DNA from: Caulobacter sp.
Lineage (GTDB): Bacteria > Pseudomonadota > Alphaproteobacteria > Caulobacterales > Caulobacteraceae
NCBI GenBank assembly: GCA_030683005.1
Contig: JAUXMY010000006.1
Coordinates: forward strand, 48,017-112,016
DNA: 64,000 nucleotides
Reading direction: 5' to 3'
Shown here: one piece after another, positions 55,086 through 64,000 of the stretch
Position numbering within the stretch: the first letter of the stretch is position 1
How the letters are laid out: every line of letters starts with the position of its first letter
Notes under the pieces: model-generated
Seen by the model: the letters and a program-made list of their open reading frames with translations, nothing else
The model's database searches: none
Told to the model about the DNA's origin: nothing
Program-made: the position numbers and the translations under genes

Positions 55086-56287
55086 CAGGCGAGGTCCCCC
55101 GTGACGGCGTAGACAGCCGCCGACCCGCCGGAATTGCCCGTCACCAGCAGCGCCGCCATCGAGTATTTGGCCCGCAGGGTGTCATAGCCGTCGGGGTGGT
55201 TCAGGGTCGCGCCGGCGGCGGGGTCCAGCACCACGGCGCCGTCGCCATCGCGCAGAATGGTGCAGTTGAAACCTTCCAGCAGGCTGTTCGGCAGATCGAT
55301 CGTCACGGTCGCGCCGCTGGTGAACCGGATCACCTTGCCCTTGTCGCCGGAGACGAGAGCGTAAGATGTCCCGGCCTGAACATTGATGGTCACGTCGATC
55401 GATGCGTCGGCGCCGGCTGCGCCATCAGCGCCGTCTGCCCCGTCCGCGCCGTCGGCTCCGGCGGCGCCGGTCGGGCCGCGCACGTCGATCCCGTCGGCCA
55501 GCACAGTGGTCAGCCCGGCCGCCCCGACATAGCGCGGCGCCGCCGGCTTGGTCCCGGCCCCGCCGGTCCAGTCGGTGACGACCAGCACGCGCCGGGCGCC
55601 GTCGATCTCCGATCCGAAAACCGGCGACCATCCATCGCCGCCGTCCGCCCCCGGCGCTCCGGTATCGCCGTCCGCGCCGTCGGCTCCGGCGGCGCCGGTC
55701 GGACCGCGCACGTCGATCCCGTCGGCCAGCACTGTGGTCAGCCCGCCCGCCCCGACATAGAGCGGCGCCGCCGGCTTGGTCCCGGTTCCGCCGGTCCAGT
55801 CGGTGACGACCAGCACGCGCCGGGCCCCATCGACCTCCGAGCCGAGCACCGGCGACCACCCGTCGCCACCGTCCTCTCCGTCGCCGCCGCCGCTGGCGAT
55901 CCGGATCAGGCGCGTCCCCTCCGGCTGGCGCGTGATGCTGGTGCCGCTCGATCCGGCCGCCGCGCCGGTGGCGACGATTTGCCAGGGGTCCACGGCCACG
56001 GCTTCGTCATAGCCGTAGCCCCACAAGAGGTTGATCTCGGCGACCCAAAGCCCGCTGGCCCAGCCGGCCAGGGTCGCCTTGACGACGTCGACGTCGAAGC
56101 TGTGGGTCGGCCCGTCGCGCGACAGACCCGCGCCGAGGGTCAGCGCCACCGCCGCGCCGGTCGGTTGGTGGCGCAGGGTCAGGGTCACCGCCGCGCCGGC
56201 GATGCTCTCGGCCACCCCTTCCGCGTCGAAGAAGCTGTAGCGATGGCGAAGGTCGCCGGTCTTGGGGACGATCAGGGGCCGGGTCAT
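55085..56287 (-). CDS. collagen-like phage tail-fibre protein
   Basis: A 400-residue protein, MTRPLIVPKTGD.... An N-terminal beta domain (about 1-130) is followed by two nearly identical 76-residue units, each with a GDGWSPV(L/F)GSE(V/I)DGARRVLVV core and a collagen-like Gly-X-Y tract (GPTGAAGADGADG). A C-terminal domain of about 100 residues carries TINVQAGTSYALVSGDKGKVIRF. Collagen-like tracts commonly trimerise fibres. ATG at 56287 overlaps the upstream gene's stop (ATGA). Confidence 0.85.
   Translation of the reverse strand: MTRPLIVPKTGDLRHRYSFFDAEGVAESIAGAAVTLTLRHQPTGAAVALTLGAGLSRDGPTHSFDVDVVKATLAGWASGLWVAEINLLWGYGYDEAVAVDPWQIVATGAAAGSSGTSITRQPEGTRLIRIASGGGDGEDGGDGWSPVLGSEVDGARRVLVVTDWTGGTGTKPAAPLYVGAGGLTTVLADGIDVRGPTGAAGADGADGDTGAPGADGGDGWSPVFGSEIDGARRVLVVTDWTGGAGTKPAAPRYVGAAGLTTVLADGIDVRGPTGAAGADGADGADGADGAAGADASIDVTINVQAGTSYALVSGDKGKVIRFTSGATVTIDLPNSLLEGFNCTILRDGDGAVVLDPAAGATLNHPDGYDTLRAKYSMAALLVTGNSGGSAAVYAVTGDLA
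55412..55867. repeat. tandem 228-bp coding repeat
   Basis: Two direct copies (55640-55867 and 55412-55639) within the collagen-like fibre gene, each encoding 76 residues. They differ at a few codons (VLGSEV/VFGSEI, GTGTK/GAGTK, PLYVGAG/PRYVGAA). The Gly-X-Y part varies most. This is a recent in-frame duplication able to change fibre length by recombination. Confidence 0.85.
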
Positions 56288-58089
56288 GTCGCGCGCACCC
56301 ACACTTCGATATCCATGCTGGATGGATCATCCAGATTGTTGCCGCCGTTTCGCACCTGGAACGTGACGGCCGAGGCGCTCTTGGTCTTCTCCTGGTAGCC
56401 CAGGTTCTGAGATCCGCCGGCGTTGCCCAGCGCGATCTTGAAGCCCCAGTTCCAGGCGCTGTCGGCCGGGTTGACCAGAGTGATTGTGTAGTTGCCGGTG
56501 CTCTGCCGCGTCAGGGTCCAGGCAATTCCGGAGAACCCGCCCGTCGGGCTGGAAACATAGGCGGCGTGGCGGGTGACCGCGTCCACGGATCGCGCCAGCT
56601 GCCAGAAGCTCCCGTCATAGATGAAGCGGCTGATCTGGCCATCGACCAGGTCGCCCGCCCTCAGGGCCGCCCCGGCGCGCTTGATGCTGACCGCCCCAAG
56701 CCCGTTGAGGTTCAGCGTCGCCGGGCCGGTGTTGGTCGCCTGGATCTTAACATCCACCGCCATGCCCTCGTCGAGCGCCGCCGGCGCGGGGGCCAGGGTG
56801 ACCACAACCGTGTTGGCGCCCGCGTCGCTGTCGGCTCCGTACAGCATGCCGTTGGACTGCAGCGTCCCGGCCATCCCGGCCGGGGTTACAGACTTGTCGG
56901 CCACCGTACCGGCCTTGGCCTCGGCCAGGCTGGCCAGCGCCGCCGGCAGCGACTTGCCGTCGGCCCGTTGATAGCCCAGGCATCGCCAGTTCCCGCTGCC
57001 CAGGTACTGCATCACGGCGGTGTCCCCGCTGGCGGTGGTGATGTTGGCGCCGCCGGGCAGGATCAGGCTGGCGCCGTTGTGGGTCAGGGTCAGCACCCCG
57101 GTGAACCGCACGCGGTAGACCGGTCTGCCGGTCCCGGCCGAGGCGCCAAAGCTGGTGATCGTGGTCGTCCCGGTGATCGCCACCAGCAACGCCGCTGCGG
57201 CCCCCAGATCGACCGTCGCGGCGCTGGCGATGGTCGTCTCGGCGCCGTAGCCGGCGGCCCACAGCGCCTCTCCCGTCGCCCGGAAATAGGCGACCACCCG
57301 GAACTGGCCGCTGGCCACGCACTGGACCAGCGCGTGGTCGCCTGCCGCCGTCAGGATGTTCTTGGCCGCCGGCAGGATCAGGTTGCTGGCGTGATGGGTC
57401 AGGGTCAGCGCCCCGGCGAAGCGCAGCAGGTAATGGGGGTTAGTGGTGACCGCCGTGGCGCCGAAGCTGGTGATGGTCGTCGTGCCGGTGATCAGCACCG
57501 TGCGGCTTCCCGCCGCGCCCAGGTTGGTCGTCGCCGCCGAGGCCAAGGAGCTCTCGGCCCCGAACGCGGTGTCGTTGCCGGCCGCGGCGGTCGTCAGCTC
57601 TTCCCAACTCCCCCAGGCGCCGCCGTGGCGGAACCGCTTGTAGAGCTTGCCGTTGGCCACCGAGTGGAACATCTGCGAGCCGTTGTTCGCCGTCCCGTCG
57701 GAGGTCGCGACGACATAGCCGCCGCTGTTCTCGCCGGCCGGCCGCCCTGTCGCCGCGGCGGTGGCGAAGAAGTGGCCGCTCAGCGCCAGCGTATCCAGGT
57801 TGGTGATCTGCACCCGGGCCGGAAAGCCGAACGCCGCCATCCCGGCGATCACCGGCCCGGCGGCGGTTTCCACGGCCGCCCGGTCCAGCGCCACCTGGTC
57901 GGCGTCGGCCGAGACCTCGGCGGCGTCGAAAACCGCCGCGTTGGTCGCCTGGGCCACCTCGGCCACATCGGCCAGCAGCAGCGGCAGGTTGATCCGGTGC
58001 CCGCCCACGGCCAGGCCGCCGGGATTGGTGGCGGCGTCATAGGCCAGGGAGTTGTAGTAGTTGGTGGTCAGACGGATTAGCGCGGTCAA
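56284..58089 (-). CDS. phage tail-fibre protein with internal repeats
   Basis: A 601-residue structural protein: N-terminal segment MTALIRLTTNYYNSLAYDAATN, a helical stretch (about 30-90), a beta-rich region with FPARVQITNLDTL and GGAWGSWEELTT, and two related units of about 95 residues (from about 180). Each unit has TTTITSFGA and LTLTH..SLILP, which reads like a phage surface-repeat domain. The C-terminal part (about 500-601) has a beta-sandwich-like look. It overlaps its neighbours by four bases on both sides. Confidence 0.82.
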   Translation of the reverse strand: MTALIRLTTNYYNSLAYDAATNPGGLAVGGHRINLPLLLADVAEVAQATNAAVFDAAEVSADADQVALDRAAVETAAGPVIAGMAAFGFPARVQITNLDTLALSGHFFATAAATGRPAGENSGGYVVATSDGTANNGSQMFHSVANGKLYKRFRHGGAWGSWEELTTAAAGNDTAFGAESSLASAATTNLGAAGSRTVLITGTTTITSFGATAVTTNPHYLLRFAGALTLTHHASNLILPAAKNILTAAGDHALVQCVASGQFRVVAYFRATGEALWAAGYGAETTIASAATVDLGAAAALLVAITGTTTITSFGASAGTGRPVYRVRFTGVLTLTHNGASLILPGGANITTASGDTAVMQYLGSGNWRCLGYQRADGKSLPAALASLAEAKAGTVADKSVTPAGMAGTLQSNGMLYGADSDAGANTVVVTLAPAPAALDEGMAVDVKIQATNTGPATLNLNGLGAVSIKRAGAALRAGDLVDGQISRFIYDGSFWQLARSVDAVTRHAAYVSSPTGGFSGIAWTLTRQSTGNYTITLVNPADSAWNWGFKIALGNAGGSQNLGYQEKTKSASAVTFQVRNGGNNLDDPSSMDIEVWVRAT

Positions 58090-58961
58090 GCGACGATCTC
58101 CTGCAAGGTGGCCTCGACGCGGCCGAGGCCGGGCCAGGTGAAGCTGGGGCCGGGAAGCCGGCTGAACGTGGCCGGGAACGCCTCTCGAAGGGTGCTCCTG
58201 GGGTCGGCCAGGTTGGGGGCGATCAGCACCATGCGGTTGCTGCGTCCACGCATGCCGGCGTCGAACAGGCGGTAGGCCTCCTCGTCCTGCAGCCGCGACC
58301 AGCTCACCGTGATCTCGCGGCGCGGCATCCGCTCCTCGGCGAACACCCGGCCCGACGGGCTCTCGTCCTTCTGGTCCCGCGCGGTGATGCCCAGCAGGCG
58401 GCCCCGGTCAATGTTCAGCTCGGTGGTCTGGGTCCGGGCTATGGCCAGCCCGCCGATGTCGAAGAACCCGGCGGCATTGCCGCTGTCGTCGAGCTCGATG
58501 CGGATCGCGGCGGTGATCACCGGCTGCGGCAGCCAGATCCACAGGTGCCGGGGAAACAGGTCGATGTCCTCGACCGCCAGCTGGCCGAAGAACCAGTTGT
58601 CATCCTCGTACTCGAGATCCTCGCTGTCGAAGACCGAGCCGTAAACGGGCGACCACGCCCCGGCGATCGCCGGCGTGTCCAGGTCGCCGTCCGGGCCGGC
58701 GACCGTGATCCTGTACCGGGCGTCGATCTCCAGCGTGTGGAACAGCAGCACGATCAGGTCGACGGCCCTGGCCGACGGCAGCACGGCCTGGAACGTCGCC
58801 GCCTCCAGGTCGTTGGGGTCTTCGCACCGCGCCGGCGCGCCCCGGAACCGGCTGTCGTCCTTCAGATTGTCCAGCGGATGGTCGGCCGTCCCGAGACCGC
58901 CGGTCAGCACGGCGGTCCGGGCCAGGTTGGTGTCGGCATAGCGAAGTTTGGCGATGGTCAT
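58086..58961 (-). CDS. phage tail/baseplate-associated protein
   Basis: A 291-residue protein starting MTIAKLRYADTNLARTAVL, acidic in the middle (VFDSEDLEYEDDNWFFG) with a WIWLPQPVITAAIRIEL segment. It has no motif I can name. The start lies just after the upstream stop (TGACCATG). Its place between the tape-measure side and the fibre genes suggests a baseplate or fibre-adaptor role. Confidence 0.72.
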   Translation of the reverse strand: MTIAKLRYADTNLARTAVLTGGLGTADHPLDNLKDDSRFRGAPARCEDPNDLEAATFQAVLPSARAVDLIVLLFHTLEIDARYRITVAGPDGDLDTPAIAGAWSPVYGSVFDSEDLEYEDDNWFFGQLAVEDIDLFPRHLWIWLPQPVITAAIRIELDDSGNAAGFFDIGGLAIARTQTTELNIDRGRLLGITARDQKDESPSGRVFAEERMPRREITVSWSRLQDEEAYRLFDAGMRGRSNRMVLIAPNLADPRSTLREAFPATFSRLPGPSFTWPGLGRVEATLQEIVA

Positions 58962-58963
58962 GG

Positions 58964-60520
58964 TCAGCCCCACAGGGTCCAGATGGCCAGGTCGCGGCGC
59001 GGTCGCAGCGGCTCCTCGGCCAGGAAGATGAACCGGTCGTCGATGCCGGCCGGCGGATAGCTCAGCTCCACCGTCGCCCCCAGCGGCACGGCCAGCCGAG
59101 CGCTGGTCAGCGGCACGGTCACCCGCCGGCGTTCGCGGGCGCGGCCGTCCGGCCGCAGCCCGAACAGCCCCTTCAGCGTCGCGGCCAGGGCCAGCGCGTC
59201 GGCCTCCTGACGCAGGGCGGTGGTCAGCCGCAACGTGCGCCAGGTGCGCGGGTGCCGGGCCTTGGTGATCAGGTCTTCGTCGACGGCCCAGCGATAGTCC
59301 TCGGCCAGCCGGGTCTCGGCGCTGGCGCCGCGCAGGGCGGCGGCCAGGGCGTTGCCGTCGAAGGTGGTCCAGATCCGGCCCCAACCGATGCGCACCTCGC
59401 CGACCGGGGCGGGGGCGGCGTCGTCGCTCTCGATGTCGATCACCTCGTCGGCGTCGATCACGTGGTCGGCCACCTCGGCCGGCGCGGCCAGGGCGGCGGC
59501 GTTCCACACCCCTTCGCGGTCAGGCAGCGCCGCCGCCAGCGCCGACCGCGCGACCCAGCCGATGGCCTCGCGTGCGTCGATCGGCTGGCCGAACCACGCC
59601 CCGACCGGCGCCGTCGAGGCCAGGGACGCGACACTGGCGCCGATCCGGGCGGCCGGAACCCCGGCTTTCAGCAGCAGCCGGCGCAGGATCGGGCCGGTGG
59701 TCTCCACATAGCCGTCGGACGCATCGCCCCGCAGGCCGAACGTCAGCGTCCCGACCGGGTCGCCGTTGATTTTGATCAGGCCCCGGGTTTCATCGCGGCA
59801 CCATCCGGCCGGCGGCGGGCTGAAGGTGTCGAACGCCGCCGGAGCCAGCGACCCGGCGTCGGCGAACCCGGCGTCGTCGCCCCGGTCGAACACCTGCACA
59901 TGTCCGGCGATCGGCCCGTCGTGCAGCTGGTGGGCCAGAACCGCTCCGTTGACCTGCGGGGCCGGGACGTGGGCGTCGTCCAGTCGGCCCAGGGCGATCG
60001 GTTTTGGCGATCCCTTGATCCCCTCGGCCTCGCCCTCGTACAGCACCCCGCCCACGCCGTTGGTTCCGGCGTAGAGGACCGTCTGCAGCACGCCCTCGAC
60101 CTCGGCGCGATAGTCGTACAGCGACGCGCTAACCCGGCCCGGCCGCGTGCTGCTGATCCCGCCGGCCGGCGGTCCGGACAAACCGCTGAACACCAGTTCG
60201 GCCGCCGCGAAAGGCTGGCCTTCGGTCCAGCGCAAGACCTTCATCTCGCCCCACGCCCAGGCCTGGTAGACGTCCAGCCCCCGATCGGCATTCATCAGCC
60301 GCATGGCCCCCACGCCCAGGCCTGGCGACAAGGTGGTCAGGTCGTCGAACAGCGCCCGCCTCAGGCTGGGCGGCTCAACCAGCCGGTCCTCGAACCCCGC
60401 GCCAGGACGGTCCGGATCGGTGGGCGGGAACGGCCGGATGGCCCGGTCGCTGAACCGCAGCACCCTGGCCTCGCCCTCGGGCGAGATCACAGACACCTCG
60501 ACCAGGATGACCGCGCTCAC
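58964..60520 (-). CDS. phage tail/baseplate-like structural protein
   Basis: A 518-residue protein beginning MSAVILVEVSVISPEGEARVLRFSD. Mixed beta-rich and helical content, with repeated TTL/DDA-type turns, and GWCRDETRGLIKINGDPVGTLTFGL in the middle. The C-terminal part ends in RDLAIWTLWG. It overlaps the tape-measure gene by four bases. Similar large proteins downstream of the tape measure form the baseplate hub; I do not identify a named domain. Confidence 0.72.
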   Translation of the reverse strand: MSAVILVEVSVISPEGEARVLRFSDRAIRPFPPTDPDRPGAGFEDRLVEPPSLRRALFDDLTTLSPGLGVGAMRLMNADRGLDVYQAWAWGEMKVLRWTEGQPFAAAELVFSGLSGPPAGGISSTRPGRVSASLYDYRAEVEGVLQTVLYAGTNGVGGVLYEGEAEGIKGSPKPIALGRLDDAHVPAPQVNGAVLAHQLHDGPIAGHVQVFDRGDDAGFADAGSLAPAAFDTFSPPPAGWCRDETRGLIKINGDPVGTLTFGLRGDASDGYVETTGPILRRLLLKAGVPAARIGASVASLASTAPVGAWFGQPIDAREAIGWVARSALAAALPDREGVWNAAALAAPAEVADHVIDADEVIDIESDDAAPAPVGEVRIGWGRIWTTFDGNALAAALRGASAETRLAEDYRWAVDEDLITKARHPRTWRTLRLTTALRQEADALALAATLKGLFGLRPDGRARERRRVTVPLTSARLAVPLGATVELSYPPAGIDDRFIFLAEEPLRPRRDLAIWTLWG

Positions 60521-63500
60521 TGGGTGATCCTCGCCGCGGCCGCCGCCGCCAGCGCCCCGGTCATCCGGGCGTCGCGCAGCAGCTCCTGCAGCGCCGAAAG
60601 CTGCCCGGCGCTCATATCAGCCAGGCCCTGCAGTTCTCCGGCGATCGCCGCCCCGCCACCGCCCATCGCCTCTGACAGGCGCGCCATGGCCACGGCCAGA
60701 TCGGCGCGCAGCCCGGCCACTTCGGCGGTCAGGGTGATCAGCTGGGCGTTGCCCTCCTCGGTGGCCGCCAGCACGGGCGATATGTCGGTGGTCACCGACG
60801 AACCGCCGATCGCCGCCAGCGCATCGCCGGGCAGGGGTCCCGACAGCGCGATCAGCCCGGCGATGTCGGCGCGTATCTTGTTGGCCAGGGCAAGCCTCTC
60901 GGTGGCCGAGGACGTCGCCGCCTCGTCGGTCTCGATCAGCCGGTCGCTCGCGCCGGTGATCTTGCCCAGGGCGTCGACGTCGCCGGTTTTGGCCTTCTCC
61001 AGCAGCCGCTCATACTGGGCCATGGCCAGCTGACGCTCTTCGGCGGGGTTCATCTGCGCCGCGTCGGTGAAGCCGAAACTGTCCAGCCAGTCCTGCAGCC
61101 GCGGCCGGGCGTTCTCCAGGGCCTTGGCCGCCCCGACCGCCCCGATGCCCAGCCGCTCCAGCGCGTCGACCAGCTCGGCGTTTTCCAGCGCGTCCAGGGT
61201 GGCGCGGATCTCGGCCAGCTGGCTCTCGCTATAGAACCCCTCGTCGGCCCAGTCGTCGATCTGGTCGCGCCGGGCTTTCTGGCTGTTTTCCAGCACCTTC
61301 AGGGCATAGCCCTCCGGGTCCTGGAACGCCTGCAGCCGCAGCTTCAGGTCATCGCCCACCGCCTGGGCGGCGACGAACTGGTCCAGCTTGGCGACAATCT
61401 CCTCGAAGCTCTTGTTGGCCGCCAGCATCTGGTCGACCAGCCGCTCCATCTGCGGGTTCTCGAAATCGGCCCCGCGCAGCATGGCCTTGCCGGCCGCCTC
61501 GACCAGCGCCTGCATGTCGCCCTTGGCGGTCTTGATCGACGATCCATCCGACAGGATGATCCGGCCCGGATCGCGCGTTCCCACCTGGATCTTGCTGATC
61601 ACCCCGCCGGCATCGATACCCGCCGCGCCCAGGGTTTCAATCAGGCTGCTGATCGATCGCGCCGCGCTGGTCGCCGCCGCCTCGGTTTCGCGATTGCGCT
61701 TGGCGCCGCCGACCACGAACCCGCCGTCCTGGTCGAACACCGCATTGGCCCCGTTGTTCGACGGCTTCTTGTTACCCAGCAGCAGCGTTCCGATGGCCAG
61801 CGCAGCCCCGATCGGACCCAGCAGGCTCATTCCGCCCATCGCCCCGATCGCCGAGGCGCCGCCGGCCATGGTCCCGGCCATGCCGCCGACCGCCGAGCCC
61901 AGTCCGCCGATGCCGCCGGCGATGGCCCCGCCGGCGGCGGCGGCGCCGCCCAGACCCAGCATGCCGCCGATCGAACTGGCCAGTCCGCCGATCCCGGCGA
62001 TGCCGCTCATGATCGAGCCGCTAACCGTCCCGCCGGCAGGGCCGGTGAACAGCCCGGCCAGCCCGCTCAGCAACCCGCCGCCACTCGCGCCGCCCGCGCC
62101 GCCACCCAGTCCGAACAGCTGGCCAAGACCGCCCAGCAGTCCACCGCCGCGTCCGCCGCCGCCCCCCAGCAGCGTCTGGATGCCCTCGCCCACCACGTTG
62201 ACGGCGGCATTGATCACAATGTCGATCGGGTCACTGAAGGCGTCGTAGACCGCCTCGCGCAACCGGCGCTGGGCGTACTCGCCCACCTCGTCGAACCCCA
62301 GCTTGCCGCTATCGATGTACTCGGCCCGCAGCTGGTCGCCCAGTCGCCCGATATCTTCGGCCCGGCGCCGCATTTCCTGCTCGTAGGAGGCGGCGATCCG
62401 GGCCCGGGCCTCGGCCTCCTGTTCCGTGCTGGCCGTCCCGTCGCGCAGATAGCGGTTGCGCAGGGCGATCACACGCACCTCGCGCTCCCGCTCGGTCGTG
62501 CTCATCTGCGCCAGGCGCAGTTCCTCGGCGAAGGCCCGGCTGTCCTCCAGCCCCTCGGTCACGGCCTTCAACTGCTCCAGCGCCGCCACACGGTCCTTGA
62601 TCGCCTTGACCTGGTCGGGGGTCAGGTTGGCCCCGGCCTGCTCGACCGCCTGGCGCTGGGCCTCGGCCAGGGCGTAGTCGACCAGCGCCTTCTCACCGGC
62701 CATCAGGGCGGCGTTATATCCCTCGGTCGACTTGATCTGGACGTCCAGGCCGTCGGTCACCCGCGCCACGTCCATGGCCTTCTCGGTGGCGATGGCCTGG
62801 CGCTCGGCCGCCTTGGCCGCCTCGATCGCCGCGTCGGCCGCCAGGATCTCGGCCGTCGTCAGCCCGTCCAGCGTCTCCACGCCCAGCCGCTGCATCACGG
62901 TCAGGCCGGCCTGCGCGACCCGCAGGTCCTCCAGCGCCGCCGCGCCCTTGCCGGCCGCCGCCTCCTGGGCCGCCAGGGCGGCGGTCTCCATCCGCAGCCC
63001 GCGCTCCAGATCGGCGGAGATCTCCAGCCGCCGGCGCGTCTCCCGCTCGGCGTCGGACAGCCGGTCGGCGCCGCCGCGCCCGCCGCCGCCGCCGCGGCCG
63101 CCGCGCAGATTGGCCGGGTCGGCGGTGACGACGATCTCTTCGGGCTCGAATGTCGGGGCGGTGAGGGCGCCTGGACGGTAGCTTTCGGCGAAGGCGGCGG
63201 CTTCCGCCTCCAGGCCGGTGCGCTTGGCTTGAGCCCCTGCCAGAAGCGACGTCTGTCTTTCGTAGTCCTGGAGCCGTGCGAGGGCCGCAGGAGTGAGCTG
63301 GCCGCGGTTGTCCTGCATGAATGCGATCATGCGGTCGTCGTCGGGCCCATCGAAGCCGCTCAGGCGGCGGCCGGTCACCGGCTCCAGCAGTTTTCGACGA
63401 GCTTCTCGTGTACGCTCCGCCTGGTCGGTGGTCACCAAATCCCATGGGCCGCCGCCGCTAATGTACTTGTTGACGGCGGCTAGCTCGGTCTTGATCTCCT

Positions 63501-64000
63501 GCTCTCGCTTCGCCCGCTCTGCGGCCGTCATGTCCCGGATGTCTTTGGCCGCCTGCCGGGCCGCCGCCGCCTGAACGAGATAGGCGTCGGCGGCGTCGTA
63601 GCTCATATCCGCGCCGAGGCGGGTGGCGGCGGCCAGGTCGCGGACGTCAACGGTCAGTCGACCGGTCTCCTCCGCCAGATCCTCCATGTAGTCGCGCAGC
63701 CCGGCGATCTTTTCGCCCGCGATCTCCGCGCCCTCGGCCATGTCCTCCTGATAGCCTTTGTAGCTGGCGACCACCCGGTTCACGAGACCGAGCGCCACCG
63801 CGACCCCAGCGCTGCCGATCAGGCCGCCGACCAGGCCGCCGAGCATGGAGCCCAGGCCTCGGCTGGCCCCCGCCGCGCCGCCCATCTTGCCGGCCATGTC
63901 GCCGGCCGCGTCGCCGATGTCCTTCAGCGCCTTGTCGCCGCCGCTGGTCTTGACGCTGTCCAGGCCGCCGGCCAGGTCGCCCTTGGCGCTCTCGCCCGCC
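60517..64000 (-). CDS. phage tail tape-measure protein (N-terminus beyond window)
   Basis: At least 1160 residues are visible; the frame runs to the window edge without a convincing start. The N-terminal visible part is Gly/Ala-rich and helical (GDAAGDMAGKMGGAAGASRG). Long coiled-coil helices with alternating charge follow (ATEKAMDVARVTDGLDVQI; QAEARARIAASYEQEMR). A glycine-rich hydrophobic stretch (about GGLLGGLGQLFGLGG to AIGTLLLGNKK, 62180-61760) is the usual membrane-active segment of tape measures. It sets tail length. Confidence 0.88.
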   Translation of the reverse strand, partial: AGESAKGDLAGGLDSVKTSGGDKALKDIGDAAGDMAGKMGGAAGASRGLGSMLGGLVGGLIGSAGVAVALGLVNRVVASYKGYQEDMAEGAEIAGEKIAGLRDYMEDLAEETGRLTVDVRDLAAATRLGADMSYDAADAYLVQAAAARQAAKDIRDMTAAERAKREQEIKTELAAVNKYISGGGPWDLVTTDQAERTREARRKLLEPVTGRRLSGFDGPDDDRMIAFMQDNRGQLTPAALARLQDYERQTSLLAGAQAKRTGLEAEAAAFAESYRPGALTAPTFEPEEIVVTADPANLRGGRGGGGGRGGADRLSDAERETRRRLEISADLERGLRMETAALAAQEAAAGKGAAALEDLRVAQAGLTVMQRLGVETLDGLTTAEILAADAAIEAAKAAERQAIATEKAMDVARVTDGLDVQIKSTEGYNAALMAGEKALVDYALAEAQRQAVEQAGANLTPDQVKAIKDRVAALEQLKAVTEGLEDSRAFAEELRLAQMSTTEREREVRVIALRNRYLRDGTASTEQEAEARARIAASYEQEMRRRAEDIGRLGDQLRAEYIDSGKLGFDEVGEYAQRRLREAVYDAFSDPIDIVINAAVNVVGEGIQTLLGGGGGRGGGLLGGLGQLFGLGGGAGGASGGGLLSGLAGLFTGPAGGTVSGSIMSGIAGIGGLASSIGGMLGLGGAAAAGGAIAGGIGGLGSAVGGMAGTMAGGASAIGAMGGMSLLGPIGAALAIGTLLLGNKKPSNNGANAVFDQDGGFVVGGAKRNRETEAAATSAARSISSLIETLGAAGIDAGGVISKIQVGTRDPGRIILSDGSSIKTAKGDMQALVEAAGKAMLRGADFENPQMERLVDQMLAANKSFEEIVAKLDQFVAAQAVGDDLKLRLQAFQDPEGYALKVLENSQKARRDQIDDWADEGFYSESQLAEIRATLDALENAELVDALERLGIGAVGAAKALENARPRLQDWLDSFGFTDAAQMNPAEERQLAMAQYERLLEKAKTGDVDALGKITGASDRLIETDEAATSSATERLALANKIRADIAGLIALSGPLPGDALAAIGGSSVTTDISPVLAATEEGNAQLITLTAEVAGLRADLAVAMARLSEAMGGGGAAIAGELQGLADMSAGQLSALQELLRDARMTGALAAAAAARITQ

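Larger units (their letters stand above)
53136..64000 (-). mobile_element. prophage or phage-derived tail module (one end, cut by window edge)
   Basis: Eight consecutive leftward genes, most joined by ATGA-type or near overlaps: tape measure, two tail/baseplate-like proteins, repeat-rich fibre proteins, small tail proteins and a Dam-family methylase. Chromosomal genes (ccrM and a membrane protein) lie on the left. No integrase, lysis, capsid or portal genes appear in the window, so completeness and type cannot be judged. Confidence 0.8.

Noticed and set aside
53136..64000. The phage genes as the standard gene transfer agent cluster.
   Set aside because: The GTA has a characteristic set of tail genes with a peptidase and a DUF2163-type protein in order; these are not seen, and the methylase and collagen-like fibres are not part of it.

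Overview
The window is GC-rich, gene-dense chromosome from an alphaproteobacterium, most likely a member of the Caulobacteraceae (Caulobacter or Phenylobacterium type). The best evidence is a full-length CcrM-type GANTC methyltransferase (51346-52425). Its leader carries a CtrA-like box and two GANTC sites, and it lies just downstream of tag and rnhB. The prs/rplY/pth/ychF neighbourhood, the petABC operon beside hemF, and the DUF1285-NUDIX-cca cluster are also typical alphaproteobacterial gene orders. No rRNA, tRNA, CRISPR array or insertion sequence was found. No gene-free gap exceeds about 300 bases; the longest spacers hold palindromic repeats or divergent promoters.

Layout. 1-2.7 kb: the end of an SRAP/YedK gene, a dienoyl-CoA-reductase-like SDR and a cytochrome P450. 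2.8-8.8 kb: prs, a proline-rich lipoprotein, rplY, pth, ychF, an NTF2-like protein and a sirtuin. 8.8-14.4 kb: a frameshifted phytanoyl-CoA dioxygenase with a TetR regulator, two dienelactone hydrolases, mtnP, a CPBP protease and a two-lobed retropepsin-like protein. 14.5-18.3 kb: the cytochrome bc1 operon and hemF. 18.4-23.6 kb: acetyltransferases, cca, a CoA-pyrophosphatase-type NUDIX, DUF1285 and an MFS carrier. 23.7-33.5 kb: lipid/CoA metabolism (four SDR or crotonase enzymes, a thiolase, an MBL hydrolase, a MarR regulator) with small secreted proteins. 33.6-35 kb: a secreted protein made of five four-cysteine repeats. 35.2-45.2 kb: a 2-hydroxyacid oxidase and TPP decarboxylase pair, a YhhN membrane protein, a feruloyl-CoA-synthase-like ligase, a dihydroorotase-like amidohydrolase, a family 9 glycosyltransferase and YgfZ. 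45.2-52.9 kb: a ParA-like ATPase, a DUF900 hydrolase, tag, rnhB, an acyl-CoA dehydrogenase, a DUF4160/DUF2442 pair, ccrM and a small membrane protein.

53.1-64.0 kb is one end of a prophage or phage-derived tail locus. All its genes run leftward, mostly with stop/start overlaps: a tape-measure protein cut by the window edge, two tail/baseplate-like proteins, repeat-rich and collagen-like tail-fibre proteins, two small tail-tip proteins and a Dam-family adenine methylase. No integrase, portal or capsid gene is in view.

A feature of the whole window is at least five families of intergenic palindromic repeats, several present as inverted pairs enclosing a short spacer. They sit between genes, and in two places they supply stop codons or a C-terminal tail of the neighbouring gene. 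The most unusual protein-level finds are the 20-cysteine, five-repeat secreted protein (33648-34988) and the degenerate two-lobed aspartic-protease-like protein (13662-14444). No clearly new multi-gene system could be demonstrated from sequence alone.
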